This document shows, piece by piece, positions 45,413-53,097 of a DNA stretch of 64,000 bases. Positions within the stretch are counted from its first letter, which is position 1, and every line of letters starts with the position of its first letter. A model generated the notes under the pieces. The model was given only the letters and a program-made list of their open reading frames with translations, was not told the DNA's origin and searched no databases. This DNA is from Planctomycetota bacterium. Its GTDB lineage: Bacteria; Planctomycetota; UBA8742; UBA2392. Location: contig JAHBXZ010000002.1 of NCBI GenBank assembly GCA_019636215.1, positions 186,001 to 250,000 of the forward strand. The letters run 5' to 3'. The position numbers were made by a program, and so were the translations under genes.

Positions 45413-46029
45413 TGGTACAAGTGGCCGCATACATTGAAGCTGCCGCCGGATCCGGCCAGGATCGCATTCTGTGGCTGGAAGGCGACGGCATGGTCGGCGT
45501 CGCGTTGGCCGACGGCATGGGTGGTATGGGCGGCGGCACTTTGGCGGCCGACACGGCCGTGCAGACTGCCATGGACGTCATGTCGGCCATTCCCGGCATT
45601 GTGCTGGCCCCCCAGTGGCCCGAACTGTTCCACAAGATCGACAAGCAGGTGAATACCACGCGCCACGCCGGAGAAACCACCCTTGTCGCGCTGGAGACCG
45701 ATGGCGAGCTGGTGTGCGGCGCCAGTTCGGGTGATTCCGAGGCCTGGCTGATCAAGGGCGGGCTGGTCAACGACCTGACAAAGCACCAGATGCGCAAACC
45801 GCTGGTTGGCAGCGGCCAGGCCGACCCGGTTTCTTTCACCGGTCGCCTGGAGGGCGGACTGCTGCTGATCGCCAGCGACGGCTTGTTTCGGTATGCCAAT
45901 CCCCAGAAGATCATCGAAGCCGCAACCAAGGTTCCATTGCCCGATCTACCCCGGGCATTGGTAGACTTGGTGCGTCTGAAATCCGGCAAGCTGCATGACG
46001 ACGTGGCGGTGTTCGTAGCATCGCCATGA
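45412..46029 (+). CDS. PP2C-family protein phosphatase
   Basis: A 205-residue compact Ser/Thr phosphatase of the PP2C (PPM) family. Metal-site motifs are VALADGMGGMGGG near residues 29-41, GASSGDSEAWLIKGG near 103-117, LLLIASDGLFRY and KLHDDVAVFVAS at the end. It lacks the N-terminal RxxNED motif of longer family members. It overlaps the TDO-like gene by one base and opens a signalling cluster with a second, SpoIIE-type phosphatase 600 bases downstream. No kinase gene lies near. Confidence 0.85.
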   Translation: MVQVAAYIEAAAGSGQDRILWLEGDGMVGVALADGMGGMGGGTLAADTAVQTAMDVMSAIPGIVLAPQWPELFHKIDKQVNTTRHAGETTLVALETDGELVCGASSGDSEAWLIKGGLVNDLTKHQMRKPLVGSGQADPVSFTGRLEGGLLLIASDGLFRYANPQKIIEAATKVPLPDLPRALVDLVRLKSGKLHDDVAVFVASP

Positions 46030-46099
46030 ACGGCGTGGCGCACCGTGCGCCATGGCGGCAAGCAGTGCCGGGGCTGGTTCTTCCGTAACAGGAGAAGCC

Positions 46100-46309
46100 A
46101 TGAACAAAATGGGCGGTGTGGTGTTCATGATGATCGGCCTGGCGGTTATCGCCGTGGCCTACTTCGACGTGATGGGCTCCGGCGGATCCACGGGCGATAT
46201 GCTGGTCGGCGGGTGGCCTCCCCTTCGCACGGGTGTGCTTTCGGTGGGTGCGGTGGTGGCCATCTTCGGGTGCTATTCGCTGGTCAAGAAGCCCGCCAAG
46301 AAGAAATAG
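46100..46309 (+). CDS. Small two-TM protein
   Basis: A 69-residue protein with two hydrophobic helices (GGVVFMMIGLAVIAVAYF and GVLSVGAVVAIFGCYSLV) and a basic C-terminus (KKPAKKK). AGGAG precedes the ATG by 6 bases. It is weakly similar in layout to the next small gene. No function is known. Confidence 0.7.
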   Translation: MNKMGGVVFMMIGLAVIAVAYFDVMGSGGSTGDMLVGGWPPLRTGVLSVGAVVAIFGCYSLVKKPAKKK

Positions 46310-46327
46310 ACGAAAACAAAGGCAACC

Positions 46328-46546
46328 GTGAACAAGAAGTCTGGATTGATCGTGCTTGTGCTCGGCGCGGCACTGGTGGTGGCTGCGCTGGTGGACCTGT
46401 TCGGCATGAGTGCCGGGTTCAACCTCGATGTCGGCAACGTTGCCAGTTTCAGCAAATGGCCCAACGAGCGTATCGCACTGCTGGGTGTGGGCGTGCTGCT
46501 GGCGTGCCTTGGTGGCTACAACATCAGCAAGAAGGGCAAGAAGTAG
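46328..46546 (+). CDS. Small two-TM protein, tandem relative of the preceding gene
   Basis: A 72-residue protein with GTG start, two hydrophobic helices (GLIVLVLGAALVVAALVDLFGM and IALLGVGVLLACLGGYNI) and a Lys-rich end (SKKGKK). The order helix, polar loop of about 20, helix, Lys tail matches the gene 19 bases upstream, so they may be paralogues. The two lie between a PP2C gene and the PP2C-STAND gene. Confidence 0.65.
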   Translation: MNKKSGLIVLVLGAALVVAALVDLFGMSAGFNLDVGNVASFSKWPNERIALLGVGVLLACLGGYNISKKGKK

Positions 46547-46615
46547 AACACTATCCTCGTCTTCCGTGCTTGCGACCGGTGCAAGTCTCTGGCGAACCTG
46601 TAACCTTGCGGCACC

Positions 46616-49600
46616 ATGGCCCGTCACGACAGCGTATCGGCTGAACTCGCCCGCGCGCGCAGCGTCCAGGAGACCATGCTGCCGGCGGCCCCGCGCATTC
46701 CGGGGCTGGAAATCGAAACCAGCTATCGGGCCTGCAAGGCCCTCGGCGGCGACTTCTTTGACTTCATCATTGTCGACCCGTGGCGGCTGGGCATCGTGAT
46801 AGCCGACGTCAGCGGACACGGAACGGCCGCGGCGCTGGTCATGAGCGCGGCCAAGAAGTCCCTGCAGATTTTCGGTAAAGGCTGTATCTCGCCGCGCGAT
46901 GCGCTGTTGCGCACCAATGACAGTATCCGGGGTGACCTGCCCAAGGGCATGTTCGTAACTGTGCTGTACGGCGTGCTTGATGTGCGCGACCTGAGGCTGG
47001 TTTTTGCCCGCGCCGGACACAACCCGCCGCTGGTGATTGCTGACGGCGCCGTGCGCGCAGACATCGCCCAGATCCCCGGCGGCCCGGTGCTGGGCATTTT
47101 CTCGTCCACGCAACTGGCGCCGAAGCTGGTCGAGACCGAAGTGCAGCTGCGGCCGGGTGATGCCATGCTGCTGCACACCGACGGCCTGAGCGAAGCCTTC
47201 GCCCCGCAAGGCGAAATGTACGGCAAGACGCGCCTGCACCAGAAGCTGGGGCGCGCCGGTGACGTGCCCGCAAGCGCCTTCATCAAAGAGCTGCGCGAGG
47301 ATGTTGACCGCTTTCGCGCCGACGAAGCACCCAAGGATGACGAGGCCATGGTGCTGCTTCGCGTTCTTGGCCGCCAAAGCAACCCACAGCCCTTGACCGG
47401 GCCATTTGACGACGACGCGCCGGTACTTGAAGAACTTCCGCCCCTGCTGGGCCGCGAACGCGACATCGCTGAAATCAGTGAACTGCTTTCCGGCGAGGCC
47501 GCCCTGGTCACCATCACCGGCCCGGGTGGCGTCGGCAAAACTCGCACGTCACAGGCAGTCTCGGCCCGGTTGCGCTCTCACTTTCCGGCCGGCGTATTCT
47601 TCTGTGAGCTGACAGACGCGCGCGAGGCCTGGGCCGTCTGCCGCGCCGTTGCCGCCGCCGTTGGTGTTCAGGAAGGCGACACGGCACTTGGCCAGCGCAT
47701 CGGCAATGCCCTGCGCGGCCGCGCCGCCACACGGGGCGGCAACGCCCTTCTGGTGCTCGACAACTGCGAACAGGCGGCTGAGGCCGTCGGGCGATGCGTG
47801 AACGAGTGGCGCGCCAGGGCACCTGGCACGCGCTTTCTGCTGACCAGCCGTGTTCCCACCGGCACCCGGGGCGAACACCTGTACCCGCTGCGGCCGTTGC
47901 GCACCCCGCAGCGCCGCACGACCGGCCGGCTGCAGCTGAACGAGGCCGCACTGGCGGGCCTGGCCGAGGTTCCCAGCGTGGACCTTTTCATTCGTCGCGC
48001 CCGCGAGAAGTCCCCGCGCTTCGCCCTTACGCTGGAGAACGCGGACACCATCAGCCGCATTTGCAGCGCGCTGGACGGCCTGCCGCTGGCCATCGAACTT
48101 GCGGCAGCCCGCATAGGCGTGATGTCGCCTGAAAAGATCCTTGAGCGCCTGGGGGAACGCTTTGAATGGCTGCGCAGCCGCGAAGAAACAGGCCACCACG
48201 CGACCCTGGAAGACGTTATCGCCTGGAGCTGGGACCTGCTGTCAGAGACCGAACGCGACCTGCTGGCGGAGCTTTCCGTGTTCTCGGGCGGCTTCGTTCT
48301 GGAATGTGCCGAGCAGGTTGTGACCACGGCCAGCGGCGCCGACCTGGCGGACCTTCTGGAAGGCCTGGAGTCCAAGAGCCTGCTGTATCGCGAGACAGTC
48401 CCCGGCCTGCCGGGCGAGCCGCGGTTCTTCCTGTATGAATCCGTGCGCCTGTTTGCCGAGCTGCGGCTGAATGCGCTGAACCGCGGCGAAGATACCCGCG
48501 CCCGCTGGCGCTCTGCCCTGGTTGAGTATGCCCGCCGTTGGTGGCAGCGCCGCATGAGCAACCGCGCGCAGGAAGCCCGCACGCGCTATGAGGCCGAGGC
48601 CGACGCCCTGCTGCGCGTCGCCCGCGAGGGTACGCCCCTTGAGCTGGCCGGCTGGGCCACCGTGGTGCTTGCATCCACCATGGGCCGCACAGGAACAGAC
48701 GCCGAGATAGAAACTCTGGTCTCCCGGATGCGCGCGGCGCTGCCGCCCTCACTGGAAGTCAGCCAATGGCTTCTGCTGGCCGAAGCCGATGCCGTCTGGC
48801 GCAAGTCACCAGTTGAGGCCAACCGCATGGTCGCGGACTTCGCGTTCAGCGGCCCCACCCGGTACTACGCCCGCATCCTGCAGGCCAAGTGCGCCCAGGC
48901 CAGCGGCATCATGAGCGAAGTCGAGGCCATGACCCGCCTGGCGCTTGAAGTACCGGGCCTGACGCCATTGCAGAAGGCCGCCGCCCAGGATCGGCTTGGC
49001 CTGTGCCACTACCGGGCCGGGCGTCTGGAGGACGCGCTGGAGTGCTTCGATGCCGCGCTTCGCGTTGCTCTGGAACAGAAGGATATGTTGCTGGAGTCGA
49101 TCCTGCTGGCGCACATCGGCAGCACCCACAAACTGATGGGAGAGTTCGACAAGTCCGAATGGTTTATCCGCGAGGCCATCCGTCTTGCACAGGCGGCCAA
49201 CGCGGCCGTGTCCGAGTCAAGCTGGCTGGGAAACCTTGGCGTCACCATGGGCGCCGCCGGCAAGCTGCAGGCCGCGGAGGCCTGCATTCTGCGCGCTTTG
49301 AGGCTGACCCGCGAAACGGGCAATCTGCCCACCGAGGCCGCGCACCTGATCAACCTGGCCTATGTGTATCACCGGCAGAACCGCATTGAAGAAGCCATGC
49401 CGCTGCTGAAGGACGCACTGCGCATCCACACCGAGACCGGCAATCGCCACGGGCGGGCACTGGCCCTGGCCAACATTGCGGCGCTGGAACGCGACGAGGG
49501 CAGCCTGGAAGGCGCGCTGGTAACGTTCCTGGAATCCCGCAACGAGTTCTTGCGCCTCAGCGACGCCTACGCCGCGGCCAACCAGTTGGTGAACATCGGC

Positions 49601-49873
49601 CAGACCCAGGTGTTGCTCTATCACCGTCACCAGGACCCGGCCATGCTCGCTCAAGCGACAGAGAGCCTGCAGGCAGCCATGCGCGAGAACGCAGAGCACA
49701 AGTTCCTGCGCAACACCATGTGCGAGGCCGAGCTGGCCGCGTGCCTGCAACTGCAGGGTCAGCCCGAACAGGCACGTGCCCTGGCCAAGGGTGTGCTGGA
49801 GGCCGAGGCCACAGCCCCGAACTCTGTCCCGCCTGCCGCACTGGAGCGCGCCCGCGAGGTGCTGGGGCAGTGA
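46616..49873 (+). CDS. SpoIIE-type phosphatase fused to STAND ATPase and TPR domain
   Basis: A 1085-residue multi-domain regulator. Residues 1-250 form a SpoIIE/RsbU-type PP2C domain with its metal Asp residues in place: GGDFFDF (44-50), ADVSGHG (63-69), TDGLSEA (188-194), DDEAMVLL (241-248). A STAND (NB-ARC/MalT-like) ATPase follows, with Walker A GPGGVGKT (302-309), Walker B LLVLDNCE near 385, RFLLTSR sensor and GLPLAIELAAARIG near 510. The C-terminal about 400 residues are TPR-like (LGLCHYRAGRLEDALECFDAALR, LALANIAALERDEGSLEGAL). No DNA-binding or output domain other than the phosphatase is seen. It may dephosphorylate an anti-anti-sigma protein when the TPRs sense a ligand. Confidence 0.92.
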   Translation: MARHDSVSAELARARSVQETMLPAAPRIPGLEIETSYRACKALGGDFFDFIIVDPWRLGIVIADVSGHGTAAALVMSAAKKSLQIFGKGCISPRDALLRTNDSIRGDLPKGMFVTVLYGVLDVRDLRLVFARAGHNPPLVIADGAVRADIAQIPGGPVLGIFSSTQLAPKLVETEVQLRPGDAMLLHTDGLSEAFAPQGEMYGKTRLHQKLGRAGDVPASAFIKELREDVDRFRADEAPKDDEAMVLLRVLGRQSNPQPLTGPFDDDAPVLEELPPLLGRERDIAEISELLSGEAALVTITGPGGVGKTRTSQAVSARLRSHFPAGVFFCELTDAREAWAVCRAVAAAVGVQEGDTALGQRIGNALRGRAATRGGNALLVLDNCEQAAEAVGRCVNEWRARAPGTRFLLTSRVPTGTRGEHLYPLRPLRTPQRRTTGRLQLNEAALAGLAEVPSVDLFIRRAREKSPRFALTLENADTISRICSALDGLPLAIELAAARIGVMSPEKILERLGERFEWLRSREETGHHATLEDVIAWSWDLLSETERDLLAELSVFSGGFVLECAEQVVTTASGADLADLLEGLESKSLLYRETVPGLPGEPRFFLYESVRLFAELRLNALNRGEDTRARWRSALVEYARRWWQRRMSNRAQEARTRYEAEADALLRVAREGTPLELAGWATVVLASTMGRTGTDAEIETLVSRMRAALPPSLEVSQWLLLAEADAVWRKSPVEANRMVADFAFSGPTRYYARILQAKCAQASGIMSEVEAMTRLALEVPGLTPLQKAAAQDRLGLCHYRAGRLEDALECFDAALRVALEQKDMLLESILLAHIGSTHKLMGEFDKSEWFIREAIRLAQAANAAVSESSWLGNLGVTMGAAGKLQAAEACILRALRLTRETGNLPTEAAHLINLAYVYHRQNRIEEAMPLLKDALRIHTETGNRHGRALALANIAALERDEGSLEGALVTFLESRNEFLRLSDAYAAANQLVNIGQTQVLLYHRHQDPAMLAQATESLQAAMRENAEHKFLRNTMCEAELAACLQLQGQPEQARALAKGVLEAEATAPNSVPPAALERAREVLGQ

Positions 49874-49973
49874 CGGCCGTGCCCAGCTCGGCGGCTTACT
49901 TTGCCCACGCCCTTTCCATGCGAGAAGCGGCACATGGAAGTTAGTTGCCCCAAGGGGCTCTCAGGCGAACAAT

Positions 49974-51662
49974 ATGCGCGTGCCGTGGCCCGAACTTGAA
50001 TATCTGTTTCGCCATGCGGCGATCCGCGATGCCGTGTATCTGGCCACCACCCCGGCCGATCGTGCGCGCATGCACGACCTGGCAGCCCAGACCTATGGCG
50101 CGCTGGTAGCAGCCGGTGCCAACGGCGCGATTGCCCGCGAACAGGCACGGCACGGCGCAGAGTCCGCGCGCGCCCGAAGCGTCGCGGACCAGCAGCGCAA
50201 GGAAGACATTCTCGACGGGGCCGAGCTGCGCTTTGCCCGTGCCGCCGCAGAAGACGCCGATGCCGCGTTTCAGGTTCACCAGGCCGCGCGCCTCTGGAGA
50301 CAGGTGGCCGACCACCGGCTGACCGGGGGCACAGACCGTCGGTTCGCATTGCGGCGCGCTGCAGAGGCGATGCGCCACGCGGGCCAGTTGGATGATGCCC
50401 GCCGCAGCCTGCTGGAGGCCCGCCAACTTGGGCCCGAACCTGAAGAAGACGCGCGCATTAGCATTTCACTTTCCACGGTGCTGCGCGCATTGGGCCGGTA
50501 CGGCGAATCCGAAACCGAAGTCATGAACGCCCTGCGCGCCGACCTTCCGGGCACACTGCGGGCGGAGGCTCTAAGCACCCTGGGAACGCTGCACCGCGAG
50601 CGCGGCAGAAACAAAGAGGCAGCCGCCGTCCACGAGGAAGCGTTGATCCTGGTGCGAAACGCCGGCGACGCGCTTGCCGAGGCCAAGTGCGCCGCTGCAC
50701 TTGCCACCCTTTACGCACAGACCGGCAAGCCCGATTCCGCCGAGGCGCTGTTCCGGCGCGCCATGCATATTCACCGCGACGGCGGCGACCCGCGCGGCGA
50801 GGCCATTTACGCCGGCAACCTGGCGGCCACGCTGCGCGATCTCGGCCGCAACGAAGAGGCCGAAAAGCTGTGCCGGCAGGCACTGGACAAGCACCGCGAA
50901 CTGGGCAACCGCAGCGACGAGGCCCTTTGTCAGGGCAACCTGGCCATCATCTTGAAGGCTACCGGGCGCACCCAGGAAGCCGAGCTTTGCTATCGTCGAG
51001 CGCTGCACATCTTTCGCGAGCAAGGCAACACGCCCATGGAGGGTCAGTACCTGGGCAACCTTGGCAACCTGCTCGACGATACCGGCCGCACTGTGCAGGC
51101 AGTGGATTGCTATGAAAATGCCCTGTCCATCCTGGGTCGCACGGGCCTCAAGCGCCCCATGGGTTATGCCATGGGTAACCTCGCGGTGGCACGGCAGAAA
51201 CTGGGCCTGATCGAAGAGGCCTTGGGCGCATACAGCGAGGCCGTGGCCCTGCTGACAGAAATCGGGGCCTCGCCGGCGGCAGCCGCGTTTACGTGCCTGC
51301 GCGGCGAACTGCTGCTGCTGACAGGCGATGCCAGCGGCGCGCAACGCGACCTGGAAGCCGCCGACGCTGCCCTGCAGGCGGTGGCCATGCGCAGCTTTCG
51401 CATGCAGTACTGGGTGCCGCTTAAGGTGCGCCTGCTGGCCCACCACGGCCACATTGAGGAAGCCATCGGCCTTGTGCGCGAGGCCCAGCGCAAGACCGGC
51501 AAGGTGACACAGGTCAGCGAACAAGGCCGCACCCTGGAGGTCATTGGCACCGTCCTTGGCGCCGCAGCCAGTGGCAGGCTGGTGAACGGCCATGTGCCGG
51601 ACCAGTTGTCACGTGAGCTGCGCAAGGTGCTCAGTGCGCGGATGCCGGCATTCCGGGAGTAA
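49974..51662 (+). CDS. TPR protein resembling the C-terminal part of a STAND protein
   Basis: A 562-residue protein with many tetratricopeptide repeats (LGTLHRERGRNKEAAAVHEEALIL, LAATLRDLGRNEEAEKLCRQALD, LAIILKATGRTQEAELCYRRALHI). The N-terminus (PELEYLFRHAAIRDAVYLATTPADRARMHDLAAQTYGAL) matches the block that usually follows the ATPase domain in STAND-cyclase/kinase proteins (YxFRHALxRDAxYxxLxPxxRxxLH). The ATPase itself is absent: upstream in this frame lies non-coding sequence and the end of another gene. The ATG after AGGCG is the best start. It may be a 5'-truncated remnant or a helper for the adjacent PP2C-STAND protein. Confidence 0.85.
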   Translation: MRVPWPELEYLFRHAAIRDAVYLATTPADRARMHDLAAQTYGALVAAGANGAIAREQARHGAESARARSVADQQRKEDILDGAELRFARAAAEDADAAFQVHQAARLWRQVADHRLTGGTDRRFALRRAAEAMRHAGQLDDARRSLLEARQLGPEPEEDARISISLSTVLRALGRYGESETEVMNALRADLPGTLRAEALSTLGTLHRERGRNKEAAAVHEEALILVRNAGDALAEAKCAAALATLYAQTGKPDSAEALFRRAMHIHRDGGDPRGEAIYAGNLAATLRDLGRNEEAEKLCRQALDKHRELGNRSDEALCQGNLAIILKATGRTQEAELCYRRALHIFREQGNTPMEGQYLGNLGNLLDDTGRTVQAVDCYENALSILGRTGLKRPMGYAMGNLAVARQKLGLIEEALGAYSEAVALLTEIGASPAAAAFTCLRGELLLLTGDASGAQRDLEAADAALQAVAMRSFRMQYWVPLKVRLLAHHGHIEEAIGLVREAQRKTGKVTQVSEQGRTLEVIGTVLGAAASGRLVNGHVPDQLSRELRKVLSARMPAFRE

Positions 51663-51738
51663 CGCCCTGCACGGCCTTGTCGCGCGCAATGGCCGCTCAT
51701 TGTCTGCCAGTGCCGCTGTCGCCCTTTAGGGGTTTATC

Positions 51739-51755
51739 AGCGCGCATTGCGCGCT
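51739..51755. other. Perfect GC-rich hairpin upstream of kynureninase-like gene
   Basis: AGCGCGC and GCGCGCT form a perfect 7-bp inverted repeat with loop ATT, followed by AAAAC. It sits 24 bases before the start codon at 51779. It could be a regulator-binding site or a terminator acting in the minus direction. Confidence 0.4.
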
Positions 51756-51778
51756 AAAACGCTGACATGGAGGCCACA

Positions 51779-52933
51779 ATGCCTGACCCGTTGCTCAAGT
51801 GGCGCGAGGAGTTTCCGATCCTCGGCAAGAAGACCTACCTAATCAACAACTCGCTGGGCGCGATGCCGCGCGGCGTGCGGGACGGACTCAAGCACTTCGC
51901 CGACATGTGGGACAACGACGGGGTTGTGGCCTGGCATTATCCCGATGGCTCGGGCTGGCTGGATGACTGCGAAAGGACTGCAGATCTTATCGGCAGCGTA
52001 ATGGGCGCGCCCAGGGGCAGCGTAATGCTGCACCTGAATGTCGCCACTCTGACTGCACAGGTGCTTTCCACGATCGATTTCACCGGCAAGCGCAACAAGA
52101 TCGTCTATGACGACATGCAGTTCACCAGCCCCCATTACGTGGTGCAGGAGTGGGCGCGCTATGGTGCCAAGATTGAAATGGTCAAATCCGACGATGGCAT
52201 CGGCGTGGACGTACAGAAGCTGGTGGACGCCATCGACGAACACACCGCACTGGTGCCCATCAGTCACGTCTACTTCCGCAGCAGCTTCCTGCAGGATGTG
52301 CAGCCAATCATCGACAAGGCCCACAAGGTCGGCGCAAAAGTACTGCTCGATGTGTACCAGAGCATCGGCACCGTGCCCTTTGACGTGACGCAGATGAAAG
52401 TGGATTACGTCGTAGGCGGCAGCGTGAAGTGGGTCTGTGGCGGTCCCAACGTATGCTACCTGTACATCCGGCCTGACTTGATCACCACATACAACCCCGC
52501 GCTGACCGGCTGGATCAGCCACGCGAGGCCATTCAAGTTCGAGATGGAGTTCACGCCCCACGCCGGCGCCTGGCGCGCCAGCACCGGGACGCCGCCAGTG
52601 GTCGCGCTTTACAGTGCACGCCCGGGCTATGAAATCATCAGGCAGGTCGGCCTTGCAGACATACGCGCCAAGTCGCAACGGTTAACCCAGCACTTGATCG
52701 AGCACGCGCTGGAGGCAGGCTTCAAGGTCAATACGCCGCTTGATCCCGCAAGGCGCGGCGGGACGGTATGCATTGACTGGCCCGGGGCCGACCTGGCCGA
52801 ACAGAAGCTGATTGACCGCGGATTTGTCATCGATTATCGCCCCAAGGGCGGCATCCGCGTGAGCCCGCACTTCTACAACACGCAGGAAGAGTGCGACGCA
52901 ATCCTGGCCGAGATGAAGAAGCTCCGGCGTTGA
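51779..52933 (+). CDS. kynU: Kynureninase-like PLP-dependent enzyme
   Basis: A 384-residue fold-type I PLP enzyme of the aminotransferase class V/kynureninase group. The N-terminus EFPILGKKTYLINNSLGAMPRGV and the ISHVYFRSSFLQDVQPII and LLDVYQSIGTVPFDV blocks fit kynureninase, with PLP-binding Asp191 and Schiff-base Lys217 in VGGSVKWVCGGPN. The WRASTGTPPV and RVSPHFYNTQEE stretches also fit. A TDO-like gene seven kilobases upstream suggests tryptophan breakdown by the kynurenine route, but a cysteine-desulfurase-like activity cannot be excluded. The ATG with GGAGG is chosen over an ATG 12 bases upstream. Confidence 0.75.
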   Translation: MPDPLLKWREEFPILGKKTYLINNSLGAMPRGVRDGLKHFADMWDNDGVVAWHYPDGSGWLDDCERTADLIGSVMGAPRGSVMLHLNVATLTAQVLSTIDFTGKRNKIVYDDMQFTSPHYVVQEWARYGAKIEMVKSDDGIGVDVQKLVDAIDEHTALVPISHVYFRSSFLQDVQPIIDKAHKVGAKVLLDVYQSIGTVPFDVTQMKVDYVVGGSVKWVCGGPNVCYLYIRPDLITTYNPALTGWISHARPFKFEMEFTPHAGAWRASTGTPPVVALYSARPGYEIIRQVGLADIRAKSQRLTQHLIEHALEAGFKVNTPLDPARRGGTVCIDWPGADLAEQKLIDRGFVIDYRPKGGIRVSPHFYNTQEECDAILAEMKKLRR

Positions 52934-53097
52934 AGCTTTGTCTTGGTTCCAAGAAGTCGGCCTTATGCCCGCGCCACAGTTTCCGGAATCGGGAATCTGT
53001 CGCCCCGGTGCCATAGCGCGAAACGCAGCAACTTCGGTTATACTGCCCATGCGTAGACGGTGCGGATTACGGGCAACAGGCCGGCAAAGGGGAATCC

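Noticed and set aside
53039..53044. TATACT as -10 element of the CAP-domain gene
   Set aside because: No convincing -35 element lies 16-18 bases upstream, so it is not listed as a promoter.
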